A stretch of 64,000 nt of DNA, taken from positions 558,001 to 622,000 of the forward strand of contig NZ_LAZS01000012.1 of the NCBI RefSeq assembly GCF_002007205.1, written 5' to 3'. Each line of letters starts with the position of its first letter. The first letter of the stretch is position 1. The DNA comes from Ensifer adhaerens. Lineage in GTDB: Bacteria; Pseudomonadota; Alphaproteobacteria; Rhizobiales; Rhizobiaceae. Below the pieces are notes generated by a model. The model did no database searches. It saw nothing but the letters and a program-made list of their open reading frames with translations, and was not told where the DNA came from. The position numbers and the translations under genes are program-made. This document shows, one piece after another, positions 33,637 through 42,373 of this stretch.

Positions 33637-35249
33637 CCGTCGCGCTTGCCGGTGTGCCGCACCGCGATCGTTCGACGGCAGGACCGCTCCTTGTCGGCGG
33701 CATCGTCCTGGCGGCGCTGACCGAGGCGATCGCCAGCACAATCCTCGCGCTCGGGCGCGCCGACATGATCGGCGACACCTATGCGACGCCCGATGAGTTC
33801 GCCTGGCTGGATATCGGCTATACCGGGCTCAAGTTGATCGGGTTCATGGCGGCAGCCGGGTTGATGCAACGGTTTAGCCCGCGCGGCCTGATACTTGGCG
33901 CGACGGTCGTTATGGGTGCGGCCTGTGCCATCGCCACCGTTACGACACGCCTGGACCTGCTGATTGCGCTTCGGCTCGTGCAGGGCTTTTCCGGCGGCGT
34001 CCTGCTCGTGACAGGTCAGGCGGCGATCTTCCTCGCCTATCCGGCGTCCCGCCAGCCGTTCCTGCAATGCCTGTTCGCCATCGGTTCCGTCGTCGCGCCA
34101 GCGACGATCGCGCCCGCGCTGGAGGGCTGGCTGCTCGACAATCATTCCTGGACATGGATCTTCTTCTGCGTCGTTCCCGTCGCACTGGCGGCGGTGGGGC
34201 TCCTGATCGCCGCGGACGGCCCGATACCCGCAAGAACCGCACACCGTCCCTTCGACTGGATCGGCTTCGCTCTGCTCGCCGTCACTCTTTTCTGCCTCAC
34301 CTATGTCTTCAGCCAAGGCAGCCGATGGGACTGGTTCGAGGAGCCGCACGTCCTGTGGCTGGCGGTGACCGCCGCTGCCTCTTTGCTGGCGTTTTTCGGT
34401 CGCCAGGTGCTGGCAGGCGGCGGGGGCCTCATCGATGTCACCCTGTTCGCATCGGCGGATTTTTCCTTCGCCTTCATCGTGAGTTTCGTGGCCGGCGCCG
34501 CGCTCTTCGGCAGCGCCTTCCTGATCCCATCCTTCGCCGTTTCCGTGCTCGCCCTGACACCGACCGAAGCCGGCCAGCTCCTGCTGCCGAGCAGCGCGCT
34601 GTTCGTCACGGCGCTGCTCATGACTGCATTTCTGGTACGGGTCTGCGGCTTCCAGCCCTTCGCCACCGTGCCTTTCGGCATCCTGATGATCATGGCAGCG
34701 ATGTGGATGCTGTCGGGCTCGAGCGGCGAGAGCGGCCCGCAGGACATGATGACGGCGACCCTGTTGCGCGGGGCAGGCCTCGGCTTCCTGTTTCTTTCGA
34801 TTACCCTGATCGCCTTCGGCAGGCTCGACGAGCGGAACCTCGCCGCCGGGATCGGTCTCTTCAACAGCGGCCGCCAGCTTGGCGGGCTCATGGGGGTCGC
34901 AGGGCTCCAGACACTGATCGACCACGCGATGGTGTCAAACACCGCAGTCCTTGGAGCGGGCATCACGGCAGGAACGCCGGCCGTCGTCGAGCGGCTGGCA
35001 GCCACGACGGCCATGTTCATGGCGAAGGGCCTGGACGCTGCCGCCGCCAGCCGGGCGGCGACAAGTCTTCTCGGCCGAACCGTGACCGGCCAGTCGACGG
35101 TCATTGCCTTCGACACGGCCTTCGCCGCCGTTGCCCTTCTTTTCCTTGTTGCCGCGCCCATCCTGGTGGCGATCAAGATCGGTCTTGCCAAACGCGCCTA
35201 CAGGGGCGCTGCGAAAGGCGGTTCACAGTGCGGTCAAATCCGAACATGA
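33633..35249 (+). CDS. DHA2-family MFS exporter (EmrB/QacA-like)
   Basis: 538 residues, 14 predicted membrane segments, the DHA2 length. The N-terminal part has ADMIGDTYATPDEFAWLDIGYTGLKLIGF, similar to EmrB helix 1-2 regions where TxxEFxWxxTxYxL is common. Translationally coupled to the EmrA-like gene (ATGA). Likely proton-driven efflux of hydrophobic or toxic compounds. No TetR or MarR regulator lies beside the pair. Confidence 0.9.
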   Translation: MTVALAGVPHRDRSTAGPLLVGGIVLAALTEAIASTILALGRADMIGDTYATPDEFAWLDIGYTGLKLIGFMAAAGLMQRFSPRGLILGATVVMGAACAIATVTTRLDLLIALRLVQGFSGGVLLVTGQAAIFLAYPASRQPFLQCLFAIGSVVAPATIAPALEGWLLDNHSWTWIFFCVVPVALAAVGLLIAADGPIPARTAHRPFDWIGFALLAVTLFCLTYVFSQGSRWDWFEEPHVLWLAVTAAASLLAFFGRQVLAGGGGLIDVTLFASADFSFAFIVSFVAGAALFGSAFLIPSFAVSVLALTPTEAGQLLLPSSALFVTALLMTAFLVRVCGFQPFATVPFGILMIMAAMWMLSGSSGESGPQDMMTATLLRGAGLGFLFLSITLIAFGRLDERNLAAGIGLFNSGRQLGGLMGVAGLQTLIDHAMVSNTAVLGAGITAGTPAVVERLAATTAMFMAKGLDAAAASRAATSLLGRTVTGQSTVIAFDTAFAAVALLFLVAAPILVAIKIGLAKRAYRGAAKGGSQCGQIRT

Positions 35250-35335
35250 AATGGCGAAGGGGCCGTCGTCACGGATCATCTCAACCTGGTCGCGTGCGGT
35301 TGACCATGCGTTTGGGTGTTCCTCTCGTTTCCGGC

Positions 35336-35353
35336 GCGCTCGCGCGCGAGCGC
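35336..35353. terminator. 18-bp perfect palindrome after the exporter operon
   Basis: GCGCTCGCGCGCGAGCGC is a perfect palindrome 87 bases after the MFS stop. It could form a hairpin ending that transcript, but there is no T-run, so it may equally be a protein-binding site or a chance GC palindrome. Confidence 0.3.
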
Positions 35354-35529
35354 CTTGTCGGCGATTGAGCAACCTTCACGAGGCCGCGTCTCATGGATTT
35401 CCATAGGATGCGGCGATGAAATGCCGTTGCTAAGGTATGGCAATGGTCACCAGCCCGGAGATCGATGGTGATGATGCAGGACTAGGCGCCAACAATCACA
35501 GGCTGTCGACGTCCCGGTAGGAGAAAACC

Positions 35530-38310
35530 ATGCGCGTTTGGTCGGATCGCCCCGAACTCCTCCACCTGGCGATCTTTTTTGCCGCTTACGTCCTGGGCTG
35601 CGGTTTCGCCCAGGCGCTGGCAATCATACCTGAAACGGGGATCTCGATCTGGCTTCCAAGCGGGCTTTTCATAGCGACGCTTGCCCTGGCCTCCAGGCGC
35701 AGTTGGCCACAATGGGTCGTGGCCGGTCTCCTCGCGGAACTGGTCGGCAACGTCTTGTGGTTCCACAATCCGCTCCCTGTCGCCCTGTTGATCTTTGCCG
35801 GCAATGCTCTCGAGGCAGTGGTCGGCGCATGGCTCGTCACCCGTTTCGGCCGGCCGGTCCGGCTGGACTCCTTGCCCGAAGTGCTCGCACTGATGGTGTT
35901 GGGCGCCGGGATCGCGCCGATTGTCGGTGCAACGGTTGCCAGCGCGACGCTTGCGTGGTTCGACATGCAATCCTTTTCAGCGGCTTGGCCCCTGTTTTGG
36001 CTCGGAAACGCCTCCGGGGTCTTGATCGCTGCGCCGCTTGCGCTCGCCCTGTTCCAGGATTGGCGAAGCGGAACCGCTCTTTCGGAACCCCGTTGGCTGG
36101 AGGCCGCCGCCATAGGGCTGATTTTGTTGGGTGCCGCGGTGCTGTCCCTCAGCGCTTATCTGCCCTTTGCCTACCTGATCATGCCACCGCTCCTGTGGGC
36201 AGCAGTCCGGTTCGAATTCAGGGGCGCAGCGGTCAGCCTCGCTCTGATCGCCATCATTGCCGCTGTGTTCACGATATCCGGCGACAGCCAGTTTGCCGGC
36301 GAGCCGGGATCCCAGACGCTCAAGCAGATCATGCTCCATCTCTTTCTGGCAGTCTCCGCGATCTCGGCCGTCATTGTCGCTGCTATATCCCGACAACACC
36401 AGGCGGCGTTGTTCGCATTGAGCGAACGCGAACGGGAGCTCTCGCAGCTTGTAGACCTGCTTCCCGCCTACATCAGGCGTCTGACGCCTGAAGGAAGACC
36501 TTTCTTCTTCAACAAGAGACTGACCGACTACATCGGCGCCAGCCTGGAGGAGATAAACGCCATCGATGGGGATCGCCTCGAACCGGCCGTGAAGGATTAT
36601 GTCCACCCGGATGAGGCCGGGGACGTCGAGGCGGCGATCCGCAGCGCCGTCGCCACAGGCCAGGCCTACTCCTTGAAGTATCGCATGCGCGGCATAGACG
36701 GGGTGTACCGGTGGATTGAGACGCGCGCCGAGCCGCTGCGCAATCAGGATGGAACGATCGCGCAGTGGTACTCGGTGTCGATCGACATCGATGAGCAGGT
36801 GCGCCTTTACCGCGAGCTCGAGGAGCGGGAAGGCAAGATCCGACGATTGATCGATTCCGATATTATCGGGATCGTATTCTGGGATCTGGACGGGCGGATT
36901 CTCGAGGCCAACGATGCGTTTCTCAGAATGGTCCAGTACGAGCGGGAGGATCTGCGGGCAGGACTTCGCTGGTTTGATATGTCCCCGCCGGAATGGCAGG
37001 AAAAGCACGCCCGCTACGAGGCTGAGGAACTGATGGCGACGGGCAAGATGCAGGCGCGCGAGAAGGAGTTCTTCAGGAAGGACGGCAGCCGGGTGCCTGT
37101 GCTGATCGGAGCTGCCTGCTTCGAGGGGCAGTCCACGCAGGGGGTAGCCTACATTCTCGACCTGACCGCGCGAAGACAGGCGGAAGCTGCGCTCAGCGAG
37201 AGGGAGCGCTTCCTGTGGCAAGTCGTCGAGACGCTGCCGGTGATGGTCGATTGCGCAGCACCCGATGGAGAGCCCATTTATCGCAACCAGCAACTCCGGG
37301 AATTTTTGGGATACGACCTCGAGGCATTGGACGGAACCGGAAAGTCCCGGTTGGCCGGCACGCTCGACGCCGGTGTTCATCCCGACGATCTCGAGGGCGT
37401 CAAGACGAACTATGCCCATTCGCTGGCGACCGGCGAACCCTATGCGCGCAGACATCGTTTGCGGCGTTTCGACGGTGAATATCGCTGGGTGGAAACGCGC
37501 GCCGCCCCCATGTACGACCCGAAGGGGGAGACGGTGCAGTGGAACGTCATCTGTCTCGACATCGACGGGGAGGTCCAGACGCAGGAAAAACTGCGTCTGG
37601 CGCAGGAGCGCCTGTCGCGTGCGAGCCAGGCGGCAAGCCTTGCGGAACTTTCGGCTTCGATTGCGCACGAAGTGAACCAGCCCTTGGCCGCGATCGTCGC
37701 CAATTCGCATGCATGTCATCGCTGGCTGATGGATAGTCCTCCGAACCTCGCGCGTGCGAAAGTCACGGCTGAGCGCATCATCCGCGACGCAAACTCGGCC
37801 GCCGATGTCGTGAGCCGCATCCGGGCGCTGTTCAAGCGCTCGACAGCGACGAGAAGCCCCACGGAACTGGGCAGTGTCGTGGCCGAGGGACTGGGTCTCA
37901 TGGCCGACGAAGTGGTGCGGCTCCGCGTTCGCATCGATACGGACATCGAGAGCGATCTCCCCCTCGTCTCGATCGACAGGGTTCAGATCCTGCAGGTGCT
38001 CGTCAACCTGATGCGCAATGGCATCGAGGCGATGGATGTCACGAAGGGGGCCGGGGTGCTTGGCCTGCGCGTGCGGCTGATGGGAGATACGATCCAGACC
38101 GAGATCAGTGATCGTGGCCCGGGCATCGCGTTTCCCGAGAAGATATTCGAGCCGTTCTTCACAACCAAGGAGCATGGCATGGGCATGGGGCTGGCCGTAT
38201 GCCGTTCAATCGTCGAAGCACATGATGGACGGCTGTGGGCGGAGAGGAACGAACCGCATGGCGCGACGTTTATCTTCACCCTGCCTGCAGAAGCGAAGGC
38301 CGCGAAATGA
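35530..38310 (+). CDS. Membrane sensor histidine kinase MASE1-PAS-PAS-PAS-HisKA-HATPase
   Basis: 926 residues, AGGAG before the ATG. It parallels the kinase at 27016 along its length but has one more PAS unit: MASE1 at 1-290, PAS/PAC units at about 300-425, 430-555 and 560-690. Kinase core: H713 in SIAHEVNQPLAAI, N-box LVNLMRNGIEAM, G-boxes DRGPGI and GMGMGLAVCRSI. The stop overlaps the ATG of the first response regulator (38307). It is the sensor of a one-kinase, three-regulator operon. The ligand of MASE1 is unknown. Confidence 0.93.
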   Translation: MRVWSDRPELLHLAIFFAAYVLGCGFAQALAIIPETGISIWLPSGLFIATLALASRRSWPQWVVAGLLAELVGNVLWFHNPLPVALLIFAGNALEAVVGAWLVTRFGRPVRLDSLPEVLALMVLGAGIAPIVGATVASATLAWFDMQSFSAAWPLFWLGNASGVLIAAPLALALFQDWRSGTALSEPRWLEAAAIGLILLGAAVLSLSAYLPFAYLIMPPLLWAAVRFEFRGAAVSLALIAIIAAVFTISGDSQFAGEPGSQTLKQIMLHLFLAVSAISAVIVAAISRQHQAALFALSERERELSQLVDLLPAYIRRLTPEGRPFFFNKRLTDYIGASLEEINAIDGDRLEPAVKDYVHPDEAGDVEAAIRSAVATGQAYSLKYRMRGIDGVYRWIETRAEPLRNQDGTIAQWYSVSIDIDEQVRLYRELEEREGKIRRLIDSDIIGIVFWDLDGRILEANDAFLRMVQYEREDLRAGLRWFDMSPPEWQEKHARYEAEELMATGKMQAREKEFFRKDGSRVPVLIGAACFEGQSTQGVAYILDLTARRQAEAALSERERFLWQVVETLPVMVDCAAPDGEPIYRNQQLREFLGYDLEALDGTGKSRLAGTLDAGVHPDDLEGVKTNYAHSLATGEPYARRHRLRRFDGEYRWVETRAAPMYDPKGETVQWNVICLDIDGEVQTQEKLRLAQERLSRASQAASLAELSASIAHEVNQPLAAIVANSHACHRWLMDSPPNLARAKVTAERIIRDANSAADVVSRIRALFKRSTATRSPTELGSVVAEGLGLMADEVVRLRVRIDTDIESDLPLVSIDRVQILQVLVNLMRNGIEAMDVTKGAGVLGLRVRLMGDTIQTEISDRGPGIAFPEKIFEPFFTTKEHGMGMGLAVCRSIVEAHDGRLWAERNEPHGATFIFTLPAEAKAAK

Positions 38311-38951
38311 CAGAAGATCATATCGTCTTCATCGTCGACGACGATCACCGAATTTGCGAGGCGCTGAGCGAGTTGCTTTCCTCGCACGGCATACGCGCCA
38401 AAGTGTTTGAATCGGCGGGCGACTACATCGGCTTCGAGAAGCCGGACGTGCCCGCCTGCCTGATCCTTGATGTCGAACTGCCGGATATCAACGGGCTCGA
38501 TCTCCAGCGGCAGATTGCCGAAGGAGACCATCCGCCGATCGTTTTCATAACGGGCCATGGCGACATTCCGTCAACTGTGAGGGCAATCAAGCGCGGCGCC
38601 GTGGACTTCCTGACCAAGCCTTTCAGCGATGCGCACCTCATGGCCGCTATTCAGACCGCACTGGAGCAGGACCGGAAGTCGAGAGCGGATCGCGCCGACC
38701 TCAACGCGGTCAGACGGCGATACCTCGAACTGACGCAACGTGAACGTGAGGTGCTGCCTCTGGTCGTGAGCGGCCTGCTCAACAAGCAGGCTGCCGCCGA
38801 GCTGGGGATCAGCGAAGTTACAGTCGAAATTCACAGAAGAAACGTGATGCAGAAAATGGCAGCCGCGTCGTTCGCTGATCTCGTGCGGTTGGCAGAGCGA
38901 CTGGAAATACCGATCACCCATTCGCGCAGGACGGGAGGGAGCGGATCGTGA
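38307..38951 (+). CDS. Response regulator, FixJ/NarL type (receiver + LuxR HTH), first of three
   Basis: 214 residues from the ATG overlapping the kinase stop. Receiver domain 1-125 with acidic D11-D13, phospho-acceptor D55 (LILDVELP), Thr/Ser and Lys switch residues (ITGHGD, LTKPF). C-terminal LuxR-type HTH (LTQREREVLPLVVSGLLNKQAAAELGI...). This FixJ-like pairing with PAS kinases is common in rhizobia. Its stop overlaps the GTG of the next regulator. Confidence 0.93.
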   Translation: MTEDHIVFIVDDDHRICEALSELLSSHGIRAKVFESAGDYIGFEKPDVPACLILDVELPDINGLDLQRQIAEGDHPPIVFITGHGDIPSTVRAIKRGAVDFLTKPFSDAHLMAAIQTALEQDRKSRADRADLNAVRRRYLELTQREREVLPLVVSGLLNKQAAAELGISEVTVEIHRRNVMQKMAAASFADLVRLAERLEIPITHSRRTGGSGS

Positions 38952-39328
38952 GCAAGAAAAGCCCCGTGGTGGCCGTTGTCGACGACGATCCGCGGCTGCT
39001 TGAGTCGCTGGAGGATCTTCTGGAATCGGCTGGACATGTAGTGCGCAGTTTTCCCTCGGCGGAAGCGCTGCTGGTCAACGGCCTGTCAGATCTCGACGTC
39101 CTCATCACCGACATCGGCATGCCTGGGCTAAGTGGCCTTGAACTTCGTGATCTGGTCGAGAAGGATCGCCCGGACCTCCCAGTCATTCTGATCACCGGCC
39201 GGCATGAGATCGCGGATCGACTCCGCGCCGGCGGTGTCAGCAGGCTTTTCTGCAAACCTTTCGACGGACCGGCGCTTCTTGAAGCCATCGGCAGCGCTTT
39301 GCCGGATGTAGAAACAGGAGAACGATGA
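38948..39328 (+). CDS. Single-domain response regulator (CheY-like), second of three
   Basis: 126 residues, starting at GTG 38948 within the overlap GTGA. Receiver only: acidic pocket D12-D14, phospho-acceptor D55 (VLITDIGMPG), ITGRH and CKPF switch region. There is no output domain. A lone receiver between two full regulators suggests a phosphate sink or relay component. The ATG of the third regulator overlaps its stop. Confidence 0.92.
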   Translation: MSKKSPVVAVVDDDPRLLESLEDLLESAGHVVRSFPSAEALLVNGLSDLDVLITDIGMPGLSGLELRDLVEKDRPDLPVILITGRHEIADRLRAGGVSRLFCKPFDGPALLEAIGSALPDVETGER

Positions 39329-40023
39329 TGAAAGCCGAACAGCCGCTCATGCGAACGCCAATGCCCTTGTCGCCGCAATGGGGAAGTGAACTGGAACTCC
39401 CTCTCGTCACCATCGTCGATGACGACGCCTCTGTTCGCGAGGCGCTTGCCGAACTGATCCTGTCAGCGGGCCTGCGACCGGTCTGCTTCGCCTCGATCCG
39501 TGAACTGCTCGATGCCGACGTCCTGGACCGTCCGGGCTGCCTGATCCTCGACGTGCGCATGCCGGGAGCGAGCGGTCTCGATCTGCAGCATCACCTGGCT
39601 CGAACCGGCAACCCCAAGCCGATCATCTTCCTCACCGGGCATGGCGATATTCCGATGTCTGTTCAGGCCATGAAGGCTGGCGCCGTCGATTTTCTCACTA
39701 AGCCGGCGCGTGATCAGACGTTGCTCGACGCTGTCGCCGCGGGCATTGCGATCGACGCTGAGCAATGCGCGAAGGCTGCGGTGGTCAAGCGTAACGTCGA
39801 GTTGTTTTCTGCGTTGACGCAGCGGGAGCGTCAGGTCCTGCGCGAAGTCGCGCGCGGGCGTTTCAACAAGCAGATCGCCTACGACCTCGGCATCAGCGAA
39901 GTTACGGTCAAGCTGCATCGCGGCAATGCCATGCGCAAGATGGAGGTGGCCTCGATCGGCGAGTTGATCCGCTCATGGGAAACGCTGCCCGTCACTGTTC
40001 GCGAGGGTGGAGCGACCCAGTAG
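39325..40023 (+). CDS. Response regulator, FixJ/NarL type, third of three
   Basis: 232 residues from the ATG at 39325. It has a ~25-residue N-terminal extension before the receiver (D32-D34 pocket, phospho-acceptor D76 in LILDVRMPG, FLTGHGD, LTKPA) and a LuxR HTH (LTQRERQVLREVARGRFNKQIAYDLGISEVTVKLHRGNAM; shown in part: GISEVTVKLHRGNAM). It closes the four-gene overlapping operon begun by the MASE1 kinase. Its sequence is close to the first regulator, pointing to duplication. Confidence 0.92.
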   Translation: MMKAEQPLMRTPMPLSPQWGSELELPLVTIVDDDASVREALAELILSAGLRPVCFASIRELLDADVLDRPGCLILDVRMPGASGLDLQHHLARTGNPKPIIFLTGHGDIPMSVQAMKAGAVDFLTKPARDQTLLDAVAAGIAIDAEQCAKAAVVKRNVELFSALTQRERQVLREVARGRFNKQIAYDLGISEVTVKLHRGNAMRKMEVASIGELIRSWETLPVTVREGGATQ

Positions 40024-40195
40024 GCGAGGCAGGGCAGCAAGAACGGCCGCCGCTTCAAATATCGGTTGAGGCACTCCTTCACGGCTCTTTCGCGACGCTT
40101 GCGACCAGCTTCTCCCTCCTCATGGTCCATTTCATCGAGGATGATCGCCGGGCGAGGGGCACGACCGGCGATCGGGCTCGGGGAACGGCGTGAGC

Positions 40196-41032
40196 CTAGG
40201 ACCTGATGAAGGCAAGCAGGTCAGGATTGAGCGTTTCGGCATGCGTGGTGCACATGCCATGCGGAAGTTTCTCGTAGATCTTGAGTGTTGCGTTCGTGAG
40301 AATCTTTGCAGCGAGGAGTGCAGAATCGGCGATCGGAACGATCTGATCGTCGTCGCCGTGCATCACGAGCGTCGGCACGCTGATCGCCTTCAGGTCTTCG
40401 CTGAAGTCGGTCTCTGAGAAGGCTTTGATGCCGTCGTACTGTGCCTTGGCGCTGCCCATCATGCCCTGCCGCCACCAGTTGTGAACGACGGCTGAGATCG
40501 GCTTTGTGTCCGGGCGATTGAAACCGTAGAAGGGGCCGCTTGCGAAATCGAGATAGAATTGCGCCCGATTGGCGGCAAGCGCCTTGCGCAACCCGTCGAA
40601 AACTTCGATCGGCAGTCCGCCGGGATTGGCCGGTGTCTTGACCATGATCGGAGGTACGGCGCCGATCAGCACGAGCTTGGCTGCACGGCCCTGCGGCTGC
40701 CCGTACCGCGCAACATAGCGGGCGGCTTCGCCGCCGCCGGTGGAATGGCCGACATGGACCGTATTTCGCAGGTCGAGATGCTCGATCACGGCGGCGACAT
40801 CGGCTGCGTAGTGATCCATATCGTGGCCCTCGCTCACCTGCGCCGAACGGCCATGGCCGCGTCGGTCGTGGGCGATCACACGGTAGCCCTTGTCGAGAAA
40901 ATAGAGCATCTGCGTATCCCAATCGTCACCGCTCAGGGGCCATCCATGGTGAAAGACGATCGGTTGGGCATTTTTGGAACCCCAGTCCTTGTAGTAGATT
41001 TCCGTACCGTCCTTGGTGGTTACGATGGTCAT
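40196..41032 (-). CDS. Alpha/beta-hydrolase, cofactor-free haloperoxidase/arylesterase type
   Basis: 278 residues, the usual family size; AAAGGAG lies eight bases before the ATG. Nucleophile S97 in VGHSTGGGE, acid D228 in HGDDDQIVP, and base H258 in LPHGM complete the triad; [11 protein letters not shown] forms the oxyanion region. Such enzymes are annotated as non-heme chloroperoxidases but act mainly as esterases or perhydrolases. No signal peptide. It stands alone between the regulator operon and a gene-poor stretch. Confidence 0.92.
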   Translation of the reverse strand: MTIVTTKDGTEIYYKDWGSKNAQPIVFHHGWPLSGDDWDTQMLYFLDKGYRVIAHDRRGHGRSAQVSEGHDMDHYAADVAAVIEHLDLRNTVHVGHSTGGGEAARYVARYGQPQGRAAKLVLIGAVPPIMVKTPANPGGLPIEVFDGLRKALAANRAQFYLDFASGPFYGFNRPDTKPISAVVHNWWRQGMMGSAKAQYDGIKAFSETDFSEDLKAISVPTLVMHGDDDQIVPIADSALLAAKILTNATLKIYEKLPHGMCTTHAETLNPDLLAFIRS

Positions 41033-41681
41033 AGTCGTGGCTCCTTTGAGAGGGGATGATCATGCTCTACGGCTGCCGGCGGAGTTCTGCCTCTGGCAGA
41101 CCGCCGCAGCCAGGGTGCCCAGCAAGTCGTCGCGGTGCGCCCGGGAGGATGCCCTTCATCGTTTCGTTTATTGGCGTTCACGCGGGCGGCTTCGGCGCTG
41201 CCCGACGTCGCGGCATGCATCATGGTGCCTTTCTCCGCAGGTCCCGCTGAGCATGCAGTTCACAATGCGGCGGAATCGCCTGCTAGACTATCGAACCGAG
41301 GTGTGCGTCGGGCGATGCGATGGTTTAGGGCAAATGCGCCGACCGATAGGGGAGACTGCGAGGACACTGGGCAAGATTGCGACAGCAAGCCACGCGGCCC
41401 ACTCTCACGGGCCGATCTGAGGATGCCGAGTAACATCGCGCATCGCTGACCGGAGCAGAAACGATCCGGGCTGAAGCAAGCTGGAATAATCGCGAGGCAT
41501 GTTGCGTCCGCCCAATCGGGGGCCGGCGCAATCCTGGAGGTGTAACCATCTGAAGCTTATCGAAGTGGGCGCAAAGCCGCCCGCAAGGCAAGCCTGTGAT
41601 GCGCCTGCAAAGGAGGAGATGTCTGGCCGCCAACCCGGATTTCACCCGATCAGGGGCATGCGACAGACTTGCTTTGCTGTG

Positions 41682-41867
41682 CTAGCGGATTCGCAAAGGC
41701 GGGCAGACGTTCATCTGCAGCTCGTGCCAGGTGGCATAGCGACCGAGCAACGTGATCAAGCGCCGCTCTTCCGCCTCCCCGACGCCGGTTCGCCTGCAGT
41801 ACTCCGATATCTCCAACACGGGTCGCGCGTCGGGCTGGGAAGATAGTCTGGCTTCATGTGATGACAT
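41682..41867 (-). CDS. Possible small protein (61 aa)
   Basis: From ATG 41867. The second half (ISEYCRRTGVGEAEERRLI then LLGRYATWHELQMNV) has amphipathic helical character and GC-rich third positions like neighbouring genes, which argues for real coding. A ribosome site is weak (GGGG about 10 bases upstream). No family was recognised with certainty. Confidence 0.4.
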   Translation of the reverse strand: MSSHEARLSSQPDARPVLEISEYCRRTGVGEAEERRLITLLGRYATWHELQMNVCPPLRIR

Positions 41868-41946
41868 CGCGAGGACCCCGTCTGCATCGCCGTGCGCAGG
41901 ACACAAGCGCCACGATGTTAAGGATTGAGATCGCGAGCGAAACTGT

Positions 41947-42126
41947 ATGGAGGTCTATTGCGAGCAATACGGGGAGACGATCGACGTCCCTGCGGCCGAA
42001 CGCGTCGGTGCGGCTCCCGGATCAGATTTCGCTCGAACTCGGCAAGCGTGCGACCGTTCGGCACTCGACGGTTGCGACGTGTGCTGCCGTGCTCAGCATA
42101 TTCTCAGCCTCTGGATTGCCAATTGA
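41947..42126 (+). CDS. Possible cysteine-containing small protein (59 aa)
   Basis: From ATG 41947. The C-terminal half contains a cysteine cluster (RSALDGCDVCCRAQHILSLW) that could bind metal. The ribosome site is poor and the function unknown. It is divergent from the short minus-strand frame at 41867. Treat as tentative. Confidence 0.25.
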   Translation: MEVYCEQYGETIDVPAAERVGAAPGSDFARTRQACDRSALDGCDVCCRAQHILSLWIAN

Positions 42127-42373
42127 TCCTGGATGTCGAGGGCCGATCCTCCAGGTCGAGCGCTCGCCCTATGCTTTGGCATTGCCGAACCGACCCCACC
42201 GTTTGATGGCCCCGCACGCTGGATCGGAGCATTCTCGATCAGAACCAGCAGAGCGATCGCTCCAGGGATGAAGGCGGATCGCCCGCCTCGTCATGATCCC
42301 TGAACGGGGAGTGCATACAGATGGAAGACGTACCACGCGTAACTGTCCCGATCGCCAGTTGCGGAGGCCAGCG

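Larger units (their letters stand above)
41033..42373. other. Gene-poor 1.3-kb stretch with two possible small genes
   Basis: No long convincing gene. Two divergent short frames look partly protein-like and are listed separately (41682-41867 minus, 41947-42126 plus). The remainder shows no family resemblance, hairpin terminator or mobile-element end that I can identify. Confidence 0.4.

Noticed and set aside
35977-38175. 732-codon open frame antisense to the second MASE1 kinase
   Set aside because: It mirrors the GC-rich kinase gene in another frame; composition is not protein-like and the sense gene is unambiguous.
41499-41846. 115-codon plus-strand frame in the gene-poor stretch
   Set aside because: It overlaps a better-looking minus-strand small frame and shows no coding signature.
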